Shown: positions 19,830 through 50,078 of the stretch, piece by piece | Numbering within the stretch: position 1 is the stretch's first letter | Layout of the letters: the number at the start of each line of letters is the position of its first letter | NCBI GenBank assembly: GCA_949987565.1 | Contig: OX465102.1 | Location: 16,065,812 to 16,129,811 of the forward strand | Length of the DNA stretch: 64,000 bases | From: Luidia sarsii | Taxonomy: Eukaryota; Echinodermata; Asteroidea; Paxillosida; Luidiidae | Direction: 5' to 3' | Notes under the pieces: generated by a model | Database searches by the model: none | The model's input: only the letters and a program-made list of their open reading frames with translations | What the model was told of the DNA's origin: nothing | Position numbers and translations under genes: made by a program

Positions 19830-21584
19830 TGCTTTTGTAATACTGTGAAATCTTAAACTATACTAAAAATGTTGGTCTATCTATAGGCACTGAATTGATC
19901 GCGGTCTCAGTTACGGTTGTTTCTTTTGCTTGTGGAAGCTACGAATAGCCAGTTGCATTTTGGATAGCATATACAACGTGCATTGGCCAGTCAAGGCCAT
20001 ATATATCCACCATGGGTTTTTTTTATTAGCAACGACAATCACAAGCCTGAGGGTACTCTAGGACCCCAATTACCATGTAGTAAGTGAGAAGCAACATAGA
20101 GTCATCTGAACTACCAAGCAAGCCATTCCTAGACTATAATAAATAACTCAAACATAGATATTACAAATCCTACACAAAATACCAAAGGAGACAAGGCATT
20201 AATGAGTAAGCACTCAAAAATTTAACTTTAAAATTTTCACTTCCGGGTGAAGTTAAAAAAATTCCCCAAGGATAGATCGGCCTATACTATGATTTGGCGC
20301 TGAGGCTAAACTTATTCAGCACTTAACATTTGGAAAAGAGTGCATACGATTCTGTAGCAATTAACAAACACTTCATCAGTTTAAGTAGTTGTTGCTACGA
20401 AAGCTTAAAATGTACATTTCCCCACGACTAGTTAGTCTGTCAGTAATACCCGTATTCCCAGGTATAATAAATAAGGTGATAAGGTCTAGCCCATCACCGC
20501 AACAGCAAATTCACCCAATGATTAAACAGAATAGTTTTGCTTCAAACAAATAAATGAAATGGTCTGAAACCATTTTAGGTATCAGATAAATATTTTAACA
20601 AAAGCATTCACAATCAGTTTCCCCCAGTCCATTTGAAATAAATATTTTCTTGAAGATCACAGAAATTTTTGAGACGGAACAATTTGTGTCATATCAAAAC
20701 CAGTAATAAGTCAATAATAATTTTACAGTAAGACCATGATCGCCTTTTCATCAATAATGATACATCTTGTGATAACCCTTTTATCTGAAATCGTTGGATT
20801 ATTGCAAGACCTGGTTTGAAATTTAGAATTTTTGAATTTTTGAGGATACTAGCCATCACTCCAAAGGCCCTATTTCATTCACTTTCACTTTTAACAAAAC
20901 TGAGAAGCCTAATCAACTACGTCTTTTCTGACGACCTATCTGGGTAACCGGAGACGAGAAATACATGAACTGCATTACACAAATACCAAGATATTTTCTG
21001 CTGGTGCACATCACCAATGTCATGGATCAGAACGTAAACAAATCTGAAAATCACTTCGATTCCCGGCCATTTTTAAAAACACGAAGCTTCCCTTAAAGTG
21101 TTCGTTTTTTTCTTCCCCGTTGACAATACAGGTATAACCAAAGCTACACACAAATTGCCGGTACGTGCTAACAAACCGTTCCTTTTGCAGTGTTATTTCC
21201 GTTCGTTTTTTAATGACTAGTGAAGAAACGTTCACGGGAGCGTTAACCAAATGAAAGCGGTAGGTATAATTTATATGCGAAATGATAGCTCAACATCTGA
21301 AAATGGACACTATAATAATTTGTTGCTTAAAAATATACCTACAACGACAACCATTGAAGCCACCCAGCCGGGGATTAGAAAGGGGAAGACTTTGACATTG
21401 ACATTTTCTATCGCGGTGAGCATTATTATAAGACCGCAGGATATTAGCGCACAGGCGCCCACGGGCGTGGCAGTTCATTGATCGTTTTCAGCACGGCTAC
21501 GTTGAACTATGCTTGCTGCATAGAGTGTCGGAGACCAGCGACGAGATTTGGTTTTTCGGACCATTATATTATGCTTATAGAGGG

Positions 21585-21692
21585 TCTCTGACGCTTTGAT
21601 CCTAGAAGGGCTTTTCTCAATAACAGAATCCACAGACTCTATGAGAAAGGCCCATCTATGGTCTAAACATCAGGCCCTCTAGTTTTAACCAT
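21585..21692. repeat. Diverged Penelope-family terminal palindrome
   Basis: GACGCTTTGATCCTAGAA and TCAGGCCCTCTAGTTTTAAC bracket an imperfect stem (GGGCTTTTCTC against ATGAGAAAGGCCC). Same subfamily as 7603-7727. Confidence 0.55.
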
Positions 21693-23099
21693 GGGCCCTA
21701 ACCTCAACAACCGCTACAACTATCTGCGGGGGTTGTAACTATCCGCCCGTAGGTAGCTCGACGCAGAAGAACTATGTTACCCAAGTTGTTGCATTTCCTT
21801 TTCTCTTTCGGGTCGCCGGGGAAGGAGATGGGGGTTGGCGATATGGCGCGATAGAAAATAATTTATTCGAGTTTGAGCTTCGACTAGCGAATACGCTGCA
21901 GTAAGTTGCCAGCATGCAGTGGTCGAGAAATTCGTGAAAAAAAAGTATAACTGTCTTTGGCCCTTATCCATCGAGAATAATCACTGTCAACATATATTCC
22001 TCCACAATGGCGAGATTTGCACAAACAAGAAACGGGACAACGCTAATGCTATCGGTCCAGAACGTGGTAGCTGCAGGCTTAATGCTGTGGTATTGATCTG
22101 CGTTCGGGTTGTGTTAGTTCCTCTTTCATTTCATGTCGGCAAAGACCTCGGTTAAAAAAAAGTTTGCATGCATGCTGTGTAAGCTTTGATAGTGCGCATA
22201 CACCGTACCTACACGCCCGGGTGCGAAACAAAAGAACCCGCCGGGGTTAAGGTTGGGGACATGTTTGCGATTTCTACACTCCGCTTCCCATTTGAACTTA
22301 TGGGGGCCCCTTCGGGTTATTCCTCATGGATTTTGATTCAATTTAAAATATGCAGTAGTAGATGGTACGTCGGGCAAATGTTTTTGGCCCAAATAATCTG
22401 ATGTGATGTCGGCAAAATGATTGGATATTGCTTAACGAATACGAAATAATCATCCGATATCGTTTGCTCTGGTCAACATGAAAAAAGAGGCCACAACATA
22501 ACTTCTATAACACTGAAAACCTTCATAAACCTGAAGGCCTATAACTATTATGGTTGCATGGCTCAAAGTGCGTCGGTTCATTTGAAAACACCGGTAAATT
22601 TCACAATCCCACGCACAGTGACTCCCCAAGAAGCAGTCCAATTCAATAACTATTTTTTCATAGAAAAAGAGTAGGCCCCCTGAAGTGAAGAATTTTTTTA
22701 ACGCAGTGGCTGTTGTTACGGCAGTCGTCCGTTTGGTTCCCTGACTTCACAGTATTTGTCAGGATGTTTAGCTCTTGGAACCAGACTATCAGCTAATAGA
22801 CTGGTTCAACCAGCCTAAAATCGCGTAAAAGATAGTCGCGTAAGGAATAAATGTTAAAACGGCTCCCCATACAATAGTGTCGAGAGCTTCTGACGCATTA
22901 GTTATTTCACTGGCATGCCGGGTCAAGGCAAGCAATAGATTTCGTCGACCTTTTCCTATGATTTTACAAATGGAGCCTTCACGGGGCATACTAGGGCCTG
23001 TATAGCTGGGCCTACTGTGTAGGCCTATACGCGTATGAACAAATTAATTACTACCAGTGTCTAAATTCCTCAACACGTGGATTATTAATGTGTCGTGCA

Positions 23100-23175
23100 C
23101 AAAATGTTGCCAAGTGTTTTACTGACTGTGCCTTTGAGAAAGGGCCTGTTAGGATCGAAATGGAAGGCTAGATTC
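23100..23175 (+). repeat. Penelope-family fragment
   Basis: AAAATGTTGCCAAGTG and TGCCTTTGAGAAAGGGCC, then TAGGATCGAAAT, are recognisable end motifs of the main element with internal deletion. Confidence 0.6.
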
Positions 23176-23735
23176 ACTTGGTAAACTACTATCCCTACGA
23201 TCATGCTTTCTCATCACATACTGAATTCCAGCAAGGAGGCCCACGCCAAGTTAAATTTTGATGAACCAAATTAATGACGGGAAATTCCCCCAGGGCAAAC
23301 AATATCAACATATGACTTTAAAAGTTTCTTCCACACGTGGCGGTAAAGGCTCACTCCTTTATAAAAAGTCGAGCCTTTGTCATTGGTGTCAACCCCGAAT
23401 GTGGTTAAAACCACGAACCTCGTAAAATGAAAACATTTTCATTGTTAACCTACTACGACACGCCCTATATGACGCAGCGCTAATACAGAGTATTGGGCGC
23501 GGGGGTGTGTTTTGATAGCGAAAGGGCAAACGGTTTTCTGGCTGTATTCAGTGCATGGAAGACTTCATAAGTAAGCGCAAAATATATTTGCTCTCGGCGA
23601 CCACTCTTTTGGGACTATAGATTTCCATACAAATTTGCGTACACTATGAAAAAGGAGTATAGGTACCGGGTTCGAGTCCCGTTCCAGCGGCCTGTGAAAA
23701 TGTAAGCGGGCAGGTTTGGTAAAGAATAGTGGAAA

Positions 23736-23992
23736 CTATGGGTGGCCATTGGGTCTTTATAGCGCACGTCGTCTTTTATTTTGGCGTTGTCTTTTTGGCG
23801 CGCCGTCTTTAACAATTATTTCGCCAGAGTCTTTTATTTTGGCGTCGTCTTTTATGTTGCCGTTGTCTTTTATTTTGCCGTTGTCTCTTATTTTTTCTGG
23901 CGTTGTCCTTTTATTTTCTGCTGTTCTCCTTTAGTTCGACGGTTAAGCTTTCATTTTGACGGGCGTCTTTTTTGCCCCAATGGCCGCCCATA
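23736..23992. mobile_element. Inverted-repeat element with internal 18-base degenerate tandem array
   Basis: Ends CTATGGGTGGCCATTGGG and CCAATGGCCGCCCATAG. Inside, GTCTTTTATTTTGGC-type units repeat about ten times. Confidence 0.65.
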
Positions 23993-24327
23993 GCCAACTA
24001 CATACTGGTCAGGGCAAACACTCATTGATCAAACAAAATCGTATTGATTTTTTTTTTAAACTTTCATAAACCACCCTATTATTTAGGCATAAGGCCTATA
24101 CGCGTTGTTCGGTGATTCCACCGAAAATTGTGCACCAGAGAAGCCCTCCACCATCGCACAACAGAAACCAGCTTTCCAACATTAATACTACACGGCTGCT
24201 CCCCAGTTTCATTGTAACGGCTACAGGAAGTTTGCCTGATAATGACATGAAACTCAAAAGGAAGCCCGTTCAAAAGGTGATCAGTAACTTGTGACCAATA
24301 GTTCCATCGGGTTATTGGTGGACTTAC

Positions 24328-24339
24328 CCTTGAAGCCAT
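24328..24339 (-). CDS. Candidate first coding exon of the HYR membrane-protein gene
   Basis: On the minus strand an ATG in good context (GAGACAATGG) opens a 12-base reading frame ending in a strong donor, AGG|GTAAGT. Phase 0 matches the exon at 13161-13088, whose upstream edge reads as an acceptor (TGCAG|GGA). Spliced this way the protein would begin M-A-S-R-G-D and the ATG at 13165-13167 would lie in the intron. The evidence is splice-signal and frame fit only. The intron would be 11 kb and would contain the Penelope-like element. The ATG at 13165-13167 is equally possible. Confidence 0.35.
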
Positions 24340-25261
24340 TGTCTCGGTCAATCTTGGTTTTTAGTCGAGTCTTTGCCGGCACTTTTTGTCCGAGTTCAAA
24401 ACAGGTCTACCGTTACCACTCGGTCGCTTCACGGCAGGCCGAAGCTGTGTTAGCCTACTAGTACAAGTAGTAGTAGTACCACACCTATTCTGAATGATCG
24501 CGCACCTCACAATAACAAAACCATACTGCCTGCTCTACCGAGAGAACCTTGTTTTTTCAGGTCGCGAAATTGGGTGGTGCTCTGAAAACGCAGTGTAGCG
24601 TAAAATTTCACAAAACCTGCCCTCGCCAAATATTTGGCGATGGTAACTCAAGCGTGACAGCCGGGGTGCATCCTTTTAAGATTTTGCTTGTTTATACTTG
24701 CTAGTGAGTGGAGAGGATAGCGCACAGTCTAAGGCTCGCCCCAATGGGATAAAATCTGATATAACGACCATTATACAAAATTATACAAATGGCATGAGAA
24801 TTTGGAATGAGATTTGTGTAGTTTGATGTGCAAGCTTGCGCAGTATTGGACACGGGTGTGAAATTTTGTACCCTTTCCTTATTGGCCGAGGTCGTCTGCA
24901 TTACCTCATGAAAACAATGAAGTCTGATTATGCATGGATTATGCAACCCACAAAATTAATACAGTAAATTTGGAAATTAGCAGCCTCTAAACACTATCCA
25001 GTGATCAGCAAGGAAAAGAATGTCGCACTTTTCTGGCTGATGATAAAAACAAAAAATCGCTAGCTAATTCATTAGAAGTTCTAAAATCTGAAAAGAAAAA
25101 TCCCTACAGGAACTCCTGCTACACAGACTCGCCGTTGTTACACACAACAGCACATAGCAGCACACTATAGGCAACGATATTGCATTATGTAGGGTTGGTT
25201 GAGCTACTCGATCCTTTCCGTTCGGTCATGGTTCAAAATTCCAAAGATTGAATGCCAGTGC

Positions 25262-25487
25262 TACGGCCGTTTTCGAAATGAAGGCTTAGGCTCGGGCTTA
25301 GGCTTCGATCATATTTATCTTACTCGCAGGCATCTAAAAATAAGCGTTTGGCCCAGTTTCTTGGGGAATACTCTGTACCTATCAAGCCAACAAATTCGGA
25401 AACAAACCACAACTCGGATTTTCAGGTTTTGTCAGACGGAGACGAAGCCTGAGCCCGAGCCTAAGCCTCCGTTTCGAAAACGGCCAT
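25262..25487. mobile_element. Inverted-repeat element, termini GGCCGTTTTCGAAA
   Basis: Arms GGCTTAGGCTCGGGCTTAGG and CCTGAGCCCGAGCCTAAGCC; about 225 bases, no coding capacity. Confidence 0.65.
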
Positions 25488-27304
25488 AAATCGGTGCAGT
25501 AACTGTATACAGAGGGCGGTCGACCAACTCTACAGCCAGGCCCGCGACGATACAGAAACAGTGGAATGCAAAACTAAAACTGTTATGTTAAGTACCACAA
25601 CAATGTCATGGAAACTGTTGTAAGGGGTGAATCTTGACAATGAATAGTGACAATTAAGCGTGTTTTGGTGGATGAGGGGCATCTTTTACTCACCAACTAC
25701 AAGATGTTACGTCATTTAATTTGATCAGCGGTGGATTTCACCAAGCCTTACGTGTACGATGCATCGTAACTCATCGTACGATTGGTAACCATCGTAAGTT
25801 TGCATATAGATCGAATAACAAATGGGAGGACGAACGTGACCTGATTTTCATGACAGTCCATTCCCGTTTAGGAACGCAAATTGCCAACAAAGCATTGAAC
25901 GGGCACCCTTGTACAGATGCTTGTTAATTAATGGGTTTTGTTATCTATATTTTGGTTGAGCCGAAGGCCTAGGAACGCAAGACCAGACGTTCTCTGGAAA
26001 ACCGCTACTACGACTCCTGCCTAAACTAGGCCGCCCTGTAGTGTACTACTTCTACTAGTACTCGTGCCTAGTGGTCTAGTGATACGTAGCCTCAGCTTAA
26101 ATGCAGTCACAAAACCATTGAACATCACCTTTACAATTTGCTGCCCTCTCGTTGCCAGTAAATCCTCTCTGAAATCTCTTCCAAACTGCGTTCCTGCTGG
26201 TTGGCCTATACTATGCTGAATGACAATTATTATTTATTTTGTCGAAGTTGTTGCAGCGCGTGTTCAGGTATACACAAATGGCGCTCGTCTGAACTTTTCT
26301 GGTCGTCATGGTCACGGCTCATTACATATGCACAGACTTTGCGATTTCGAAGACGATTGGCGAGAGTAATTTCAAAGTCGCACTGTGATTGGCAGATTTT
26401 GATACGGTCGCGCCCGACAGGGTTTAATTACAACCAATAATCACAAAACGTACAGCAAAACCTTACAAGTTACGTAGGCCTAATGGCAATAGGGTTTATT
26501 ACATCATCATATTCTTCCTGGAGGTATGACAAAAATATAAAAAAAGCCAGCAGGCAGACATTTACACATGGATATTATTGAGTCATATCAAAAGTCTTGT
26601 ATAATTGGATTCACACACACCATAGAAAAGAATAAAGGGAAAGGTTTAGTGCATGGTTCAAGTCCGCAATTTGATATTATTTGGTCACATGAAAAGTGGG
26701 AAGACAGTAGGGAAGGCTTTCAATGCAGCACCCAGGAATGAACTCTTAACAGAGAACCTTAGAAAGACCGAAAATTTAACTTGCGCTTTCTACAGGGGGA
26801 ACACAATTGAAACGAATGGGGTTTGAATCGAAAATAACATAATTGTTTTCTAGTTGAAAAGTCCAAGCAACATGTAGGATGACTGTTAGCCCCTTCAAAA
26901 ATATTCAAAATAAAAATTTTAATTTAAAAAAAGGGTTTATCATAAACGGTTTTTTTTTCAGGATTTCTCGTGATATAAACCCTGCTACGTTTTAGTCAGC
27001 TCAATATCTAACGAGTTTCACCTTATGCATGTTGCATAACATGAGGCGTAAAGTAAGATAGGTCAGATGGGATATTGTCCACAAACATTGCCAGCTCATT
27101 CGAGTAATTCGGATCGTGACCCACTAGGCAATGGGATTGACATCACTTTTACTGGCCATCTATTGGAAATGAAATATTGGAATGAAAATGGATTAACAGC
27201 TTTACTTAATCTTCAATTTGTGCTTGTGTGCAGCACATGATTGGAAACATTTACCTTTTTATACACATCAGTGTAAACATTCAATTTTCACACAGATTAT
27301 TTCA

Positions 27305-27424
27305 AGTGATATACAAAAATGTTGCAAACTGCTTACTGACTAAAATTACCAAAATGCAAATCTTAAAATGTAGTGGGCCTGACGTTTCGATCCTAGCAGG
27401 ACCTTTCTCAAAGGCAGAGTGCAC
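27305..27424 (-). mobile_element. Short Penelope-family insertion
   Basis: A 9-base duplication ATTATTTCA at 27296-27304 and 27425-27433 flanks tail plus inverted 3' end, stopping at GGCAGAGTGCAC. No coding content. Confidence 0.8.
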
Positions 27425-27667
27425 ATTATTTCAGTGTAATTTCCTTTTAAACACAGCAGGTTTTTGTATTTGGGCCTAGACTTAGTTGTTATCAATTACA
27501 ACTTTTCTTGACCACGACCAGAAATTAAGCAATTCTTTTAAACTCGGCGTGATAACCATGAGGATACTGAACAATGTACGGCAGCAGTGTATAGCTACTT
27601 GATAGGGGCATGGACTGTGAATGGCAGTTGATACAGATCGTACCTGAAAAAGACAGACTTTATCAAA

Positions 27668-27726
27668 GGCACACACTCTGCCTTTGATAAGGGCCCTGGT
27701 GGGACTGAAACATCACGCCCTCTATT
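27668..27726 (+). repeat. Diverged Penelope-family 3' end
   Basis: CTCTGCCTTTGATAAGGG, then CCCTGGTGGGACTGAAAC and ATCACGCCCTCT keep the stem plus GAAAC layout with changed bases. Confidence 0.55.
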
Positions 27727-29402
27727 GTGTGTATGGACAAATCACCGGTATGTCTCTTGTGCACTACAAGAGTGGATTCAAAAATTATCCCAGCACTGTG
27801 ATTAACAAGCACGACAGCCCCTTGGTGGACTAATAAAAGATCACGAAATGCAGAAATGCATCACAGTTGAAAGATACATCTGTTTATCAATCAGAACTGG
27901 AGGATGCAGGTATCGCTGGAGGGGCAAAAAAAAGGGGGGGGGGTCTATATTTCATCGACTCTGCTTCTCTAGAAATTTGAAGGGAGAAGATGTGTCCCAT
28001 TCTCGGTGATCAAAATGCCCTAATGATTCTTCTGAAAACCCATGATTGGAAGATATAATTTGCATTACACATTCTGGTGGGAAAGAAAACGTACAAAGGA
28101 ATGTGCTGTTTGAGTTGTAGTACAAAATATTGTGTTTTTTTCTTCCAAAATCAAAACAAATGTGCACATTGGCAATCAACAAAGTTGGAAGAATTTTATA
28201 AAATACTATGTACATGTTATCAGTTATATAAAAATTCAGTTCGCCACATATTAAGGAACTGACAGTTCAAGAGTGGTTTATTTGAATGAAGGTGCATTTA
28301 CAATCTGAGTAATAGTCACTTTATATGTATATATTCGTGTATAACACCATGGTTTAGGGCAAGTGCAATACACCAGCATGGCATCGGGAAATTAGCTGGC
28401 AATTTCTGGCTTCTTATTGTAACCAGTAATCTTAAAATCAATTCTGAGCCAAAAAGTGAAATATTCTTAAGCAAAAGACACAAGATTGTTCTGTCCCAAA
28501 TCTGTATTCAGTTACATAACTTACTGAATGGTTATAATTCATTATAATGTGTGCTTTTTGACTTTTTGGGTTTGATTTTGTGGCCTGCTATTGTGAATAC
28601 TAATCTCCAGAGAATTCGAGCCGAAAGGATGATAAGCTGAACCAAAAAAATACAAGGTTTGTTCTGCCACGACTCACAAACCTGTCGTTCAGTTTAACTT
28701 ACCGTATTGGTTTTTTAGTTTTGACTTTTTAGTTTTATCAATGTTTTCACTATTTCAAGCAAATGAGCTCTAATGGCAAATGTTAATTTGGATATGCAGG
28801 TTATTTATCATCTTAATGTAGCACCTAGACCTGTTCTGGGGTGTCATGAATGGAACACAAACACTTGCATTGTGGCAGACATCACAAAGAGATGTCTTTC
28901 TGTGCAATGTCCAAATACCTTTTGTCTCTTCTAACTTCAATGTTGTGTGGACCAAAAGCCTACTTGAAACACCCAAAACCACAACTGTGTTGGATTCCCA
29001 TACTAATTGGGATGTACAACAACAGTCATCAATAGACTTGTCTCATCTGGTGTCATTTGAATAGGGCCTATCACCCCTTGAGTAGTAGGGTAGGCACACC
29101 TAATTACATTATACACAGCTGTGCAAATTGCTCAATCCCCATTCCCTTCCTGTAATTATGGCCACGGAACGAAAACATGGGAAGATCTGGGGCCAATTTC
29201 ATAGCTGCTAATGCATCAACATTTGCAGGATAAGTCTTCCCAGATGAAACCAGGCTGCCAACCAAAGTTCCATTTGATGCTAAGCACAATATGTCAAGCA
29301 CATGTAATTATGTCAAAGGCAACAAGCGTCCTGTGAAATATGGTTGGCACAAATCTAGTTTCAACCGAGAAAGAAATTTCATGCTTAGCAGGGTTTTCAA
29401 GC

Positions 29403-29778
29403 TTAAAGCCACTACACAACATTGGTTGAGGTCAAAGAATAGCATCCATACGTTGTCTGATCCAACATATGCATGAAATAGCACACCCGTGAAAATTTCA
29501 CCTCAATCTGCCAACCGAGTCTTGAGAAAATCTTGGAAACCGCTTCATTTGTTTCGCGAAAATGCAGCATTCAACGCCGTACTGTTCCAAAAAATAGTTT
29601 AGATCTCGGTGAGACGTAAACGATTTCTTTTACTCTTTTCTCCCAAAATACAACATTTTAGGCAGAAATATTTCAGTGCGAAGTTTCTACTATAACCATC
29701 TTCAAACTGTATAAGTTTCATGTAAATCTGTGAACATTTCAGTTTTTCGATCTTATCAATGTTGTGTAGGGGCTTTAA
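29403..29778 (-). mobile_element. TTAA-flanked inverted-repeat element, copy 2
   Basis: Same internal sequence as the 13.5 kb copy but inverted; left terminus AGCCACTACACAACATTGG. TTAA flanks both ends. Confidence 0.8.
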
Positions 29779-30300
29779 GCAAGTCCATATACAGGACTGT
29801 GGCAACTGTGGCTAAGGCTCTGGCTCTGTCTTAGCCTTCATTACTTAACCCTGGCTTGTGGTGAGCATCCATTAATTTTGCGTTTGCAACAGCAGAGAAA
29901 CATGGCGCTTATTCATTGAACGGGACAGACAGAAGAACTAACAAATGTTTTCACAGACGCTGGTTCAAACTGTGATGCTGTTCTGTTTGGGCACGAACTC
30001 TCAAGCTTAATCTAGATTACCGGTACTGCAAGTTTGTATTGCTTTTCGTGATGTGGCAACTGTCGCATTTGCCACTGTTATTGGGAACACAATTCAGCCC
30101 ACTTGGATTGTTTGGGCAGACGATCTTAGGCAGGGTAAGCACTTCTCGCATGCACATATTCAATCTTTTTTGGCTTACGAAAGCAAAAAAAAAGATATTG
30201 TCTGTGAAATACGCTTTATGATAAGTGCGGAATTTTGTTTCCCTGACTGCCTGTTCTCTGCTTACAGTAAGCAAGCAGAGCCATGAAAGTGGGCCCTGAT

Positions 30301-30306
30301 TTTATT
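30301..30306 (-). terminator. Candidate kinase polyadenylation signal
   Basis: AATAAA on the minus strand about 530 bases after the kinase stop; I saw no nearer copy in that interval. It sits in repeat-derived sequence, so confidence is low. Confidence 0.3.
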
Positions 30307-30832
30307 TAGCAAGGCTTCTTTTAATGCTTAAGCAAATTTTGGCGAGCAAGCGGCTCAACGGTATTGGCCTTAGGCTAGGGATGGGAGGCAAGAGCCACTA
30401 CAACATTTTGAGACAGGTCGGTAAATCAGCAAATTCCAGGGAATACCTTGCAGATCTTTTCCCCTACTTTTCCTTCCCAAGAGGTTCCCCTATCCCAGTG
30501 AGTGGAACGAGGGGGTGGAGAAGTACATGTACCGGTACCAAAGAGTCACTCAGTCCATCTATCTGGCTCGGGTTGAGTCAGATACCAACAGTGCTTCTAA
30601 GATGAGCAAACCAAAGTCAGTGCATCCCGGGTAAGATTAAACAGGACTAAAAAATGTCAAAACCAAAAATCTTCTGCTTCATCAAAACTGTACATCCTCG
30701 GCAAAACCCATCGGAGTTGAGATCAGTCATACAATGCTCTGGTGCATCATCCGTTATATGACTGATCGCATAATTATTACAATAGTCCGGTCAAATCTGC
30801 TGGTGATGGTAGTGGGAATCGATGGCCTTGTT

Positions 30833-47667
<16,835 letters not shown>

Positions 47668-47737
47668 GGCTGCCTGTCCGTTGACCGCCCTCTCGAAAAA
47701 TCCTATGTACACCAAAGCCCGGTCTATATGTAAAGGG
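47668..47737 (-). other. Probable 5' UTR part of kinase exon 1
   Basis: An acceptor-like CTTTTTGCAG on the minus strand at 47738 upward precedes 70 non-coding bases before the kinase ATG, so transcription probably starts further upstream in one or more non-coding exons. Confidence 0.4.
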
Positions 47738-48715
47738 CTGCAAAAAGTGGGTCAACCGTTGGCACTCTTTGCCTTTTTTTTGGCGGGGGGGTTCACTGTA
47801 AGGCTCACCCCAGCCTACAACCACCCTGTCCCATGACAACTTTGCAACTGTCGTCCCCTGCGTCAATCAAGCCGATTTGTTGCGGAGGTCACGGCATGGG
47901 GGGGAGAAGTCATACGAGGAGCTGTTCGGCAAAACAAATCCAACGCTTCTCCTGATTCAGCGGAGACCCTGATTCCGTCTTTAGGGGATCCAAGAGGCCG
48001 ATGACAGGCTGAGTACCAGACGCTGGCCTTAACACTGGCCTGGGCATCAATGGCTGCTGAAAATTGAGAAAATGGCCGCTGAAAAGGGGCAAAAGGCGAC
48101 CTGAAGCCCTTGAGTCAAGTCCTGGCTGGTCGTCCAAGAAGACAATCCCGTGGGGGCAAGTCCAGCAGATCACTGACAACCTCAGTGGCACTCTTTGTCC
48201 AAGGCACTATGTGGTGTCATCATGCACTGGTCTGAAGAGGTTTGCAGGCCACTCTGCTCTTGAGGATAGGACTTTCCACAGACAGATCAGCCTGCAGCCC
48301 TGCACATCTGTTAACCTCTGAACAACCTGCAAATAACAGAGGGAGAGGAAGAGATTTCAGGGATGAATGTAACAATTCAAGAGACCGGTTTCCTCTCAAA
48401 ACCCCACAAATTTTGATTGGAAGCTCAGCATGATTATTTCCAAATCCTAGGTACGTGTACATGGCCGGAGCCTCTGCAAACTGCAGGCAGTAGGGCGCAC
48501 ATCCGGGCACCTCATACTGCAATTCCCCGCAAAAAATTCCACCCCCCACAATCAGTGGTGGCATAATCGAAAAGATGGCAAAGGACAGGAACGCAAATTC
48601 GAGCACAGGAGCCTATACAATTCCATGAATTCCCTCTCTTTATGAAAATCGTACGTGAGTGGCTCATACATGTAGGTAATTGTAGGTTGTTTTTAACACC
48701 AAATCAGATACCGGT

Positions 48716-48965
48716 AAGCAAACTTTATTTGAAAGTTTAAGCAAAATTTATTTTAAAAGTTTAAGCAAACTTTATTTTAAAGTTTAAGCAAACTTTATTT
48801 TAAATTTTAAGCAAACTTTATTTGAAAGTTTCAGCAAACTTTATTTGAAAGTTTCAGCAAACTTTATTTTAAAGTTTAAGCAAACTTTATTTTAAATTTT
48901 AAGCAAACTTTATTTTAAAGTTTAAGCAAACTTTATTTTAAAGTTTAAGCAAACTTTATTTTGGG
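48716..48965. repeat. 23-bp tandem repeat upstream of the kinase
   Basis: About eleven copies of TTTAAGCAAACTTTATTTTA with variants TTTCAGCAAAC. Confidence 0.9.
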
Positions 48966-49716
48966 GGTTGCGGTCCCCTTTAAAAACAGCCAAATGTTTT
49001 GAGCTGAGCAAGACCAGACAGAGCAGGAGTAATGGGTTTGAACTCTCCCTAAGCTGCCTGTTATTTGGTTTCCTGTTGCTTTTAAGAAGCCAATGGGAAA
49101 AGCTGAGAAAAGCAGGTTAGGGTTAACCTTCAATCAAATTGCCAAATCACGGGACTCACAGCTCCAAATTCCACCTAAGCTGCCTGTCGTTTTCTTCTGC
49201 TTTTAAGCAAACACGTTTTATTGGGCAAATCACTGAGGACACAGTACATACTGTAATGTGCAGTGTTACATGTACAAGTGTCAAGTGTCAAAAAATGGAC
49301 AATGTCAGGAAAGGTTAATACATTCACTTATCAATACTCATTTCCAACCATTCAACTTCAAATACTTCAAGTACATGCTCACAAAGCAGCAAGAAGCATG
49401 TACATGCAGACCCAACTCTGCCAACCTTTAACCTTCAATCATACAAAATCATTTTACCAGTACCTACCCGGTATTCACACCATGGAATGTGGAATGGACC
49501 ACACATACAGTGTGTACTACACACTAACACACACAGGAGAATTCTTGAAACTACACACTGTACATGTACATGTACTATACAGATACATGTACATGTACCA
49601 CATGTACACTGCACCAAGAGAGCTTGAGGCCATTTTTGTCCACTTTTCAGATCTGTGTAATTCAGTCAATTCAAATGAAAATAAAAATAAAAATTGAACA
49701 ATTGTTGAAGCGGAGG

Positions 49717-50078
49717 TTAAAGCCCCTACACAACATTGGTAAGATCAAAAAACAGAAATGTTCACAGATTTACATGAAACTTATATAGTTTGAAGATGGT
49801 TATACTGTAGTAGAAACCTCTCACTGAAATACAGTATTTCTGGCCTGCCTAAAATGTTGTAATTTGGGAGAAATGAGTAAAAGCTATTTTTCGGAACAGT
49901 ACGGCGTTGAATGCTGCATTTTCGCGAAACAAATAAAGCGGTTTTCACAATTTTCTCAAGACTCGGTTGGCGGATTGAGCTGAAATTTCCACAGGTGTGC
50001 TATTTCATGCATATATTGGATCAGACAACGTATGGATGCTATTCTTTGACCTCGACCAATGTTGTGTAGGGGCTTTAA
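49717..50078 (+). mobile_element. TTAA-flanked inverted-repeat element, copy 4
   Basis: Same orientation as the 13.5 kb copy, with a short internal deletion near the GAGTAAAAG segment. TTAA on both ends. Confidence 0.8.

Larger units (their letters stand above)
13168..24327. other. HYR gene upstream region or first intron
   Basis: Contains the TTAA element at 13515, the Penelope-like element, a diverged palindrome at 21585 and the array element at 23736. I see nothing gene-like in 13900-15700 or in 19850-23100. Confidence 0.55.
24340..30832. other. Intergenic region between HYR gene and kinase 3' end
   Basis: 6.5 kb without a supported exon. Holds the element at 25262, Penelope fragments near 27300 and 27700, a TTAA element at 29403 and palindromic repeats with GCTTAAGC-type motifs (29800-30360). 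The HYR promoter may lie at its left edge; I see no clear TATA box. Confidence 0.55.

Noticed and set aside
24079..24351. A 90-codon minus-strand frame beginning MTETMASRVS
   Set aside because: The GTAAGT donor inside it and the lack of family resemblance suggest that only the first 12 bases from the second ATG might be coding.
25199..25489. A 96-codon plus-strand frame rich in Glu-Pro
   Set aside because: It lies almost wholly inside the inverted-repeat element at 25262-25487.
30324..30605. Possible small gene MLKQILASKRLNGIG
   Set aside because: It starts in a dispersed GCTTAAGC-type repeat, has no family resemblance and no clear splice sites.
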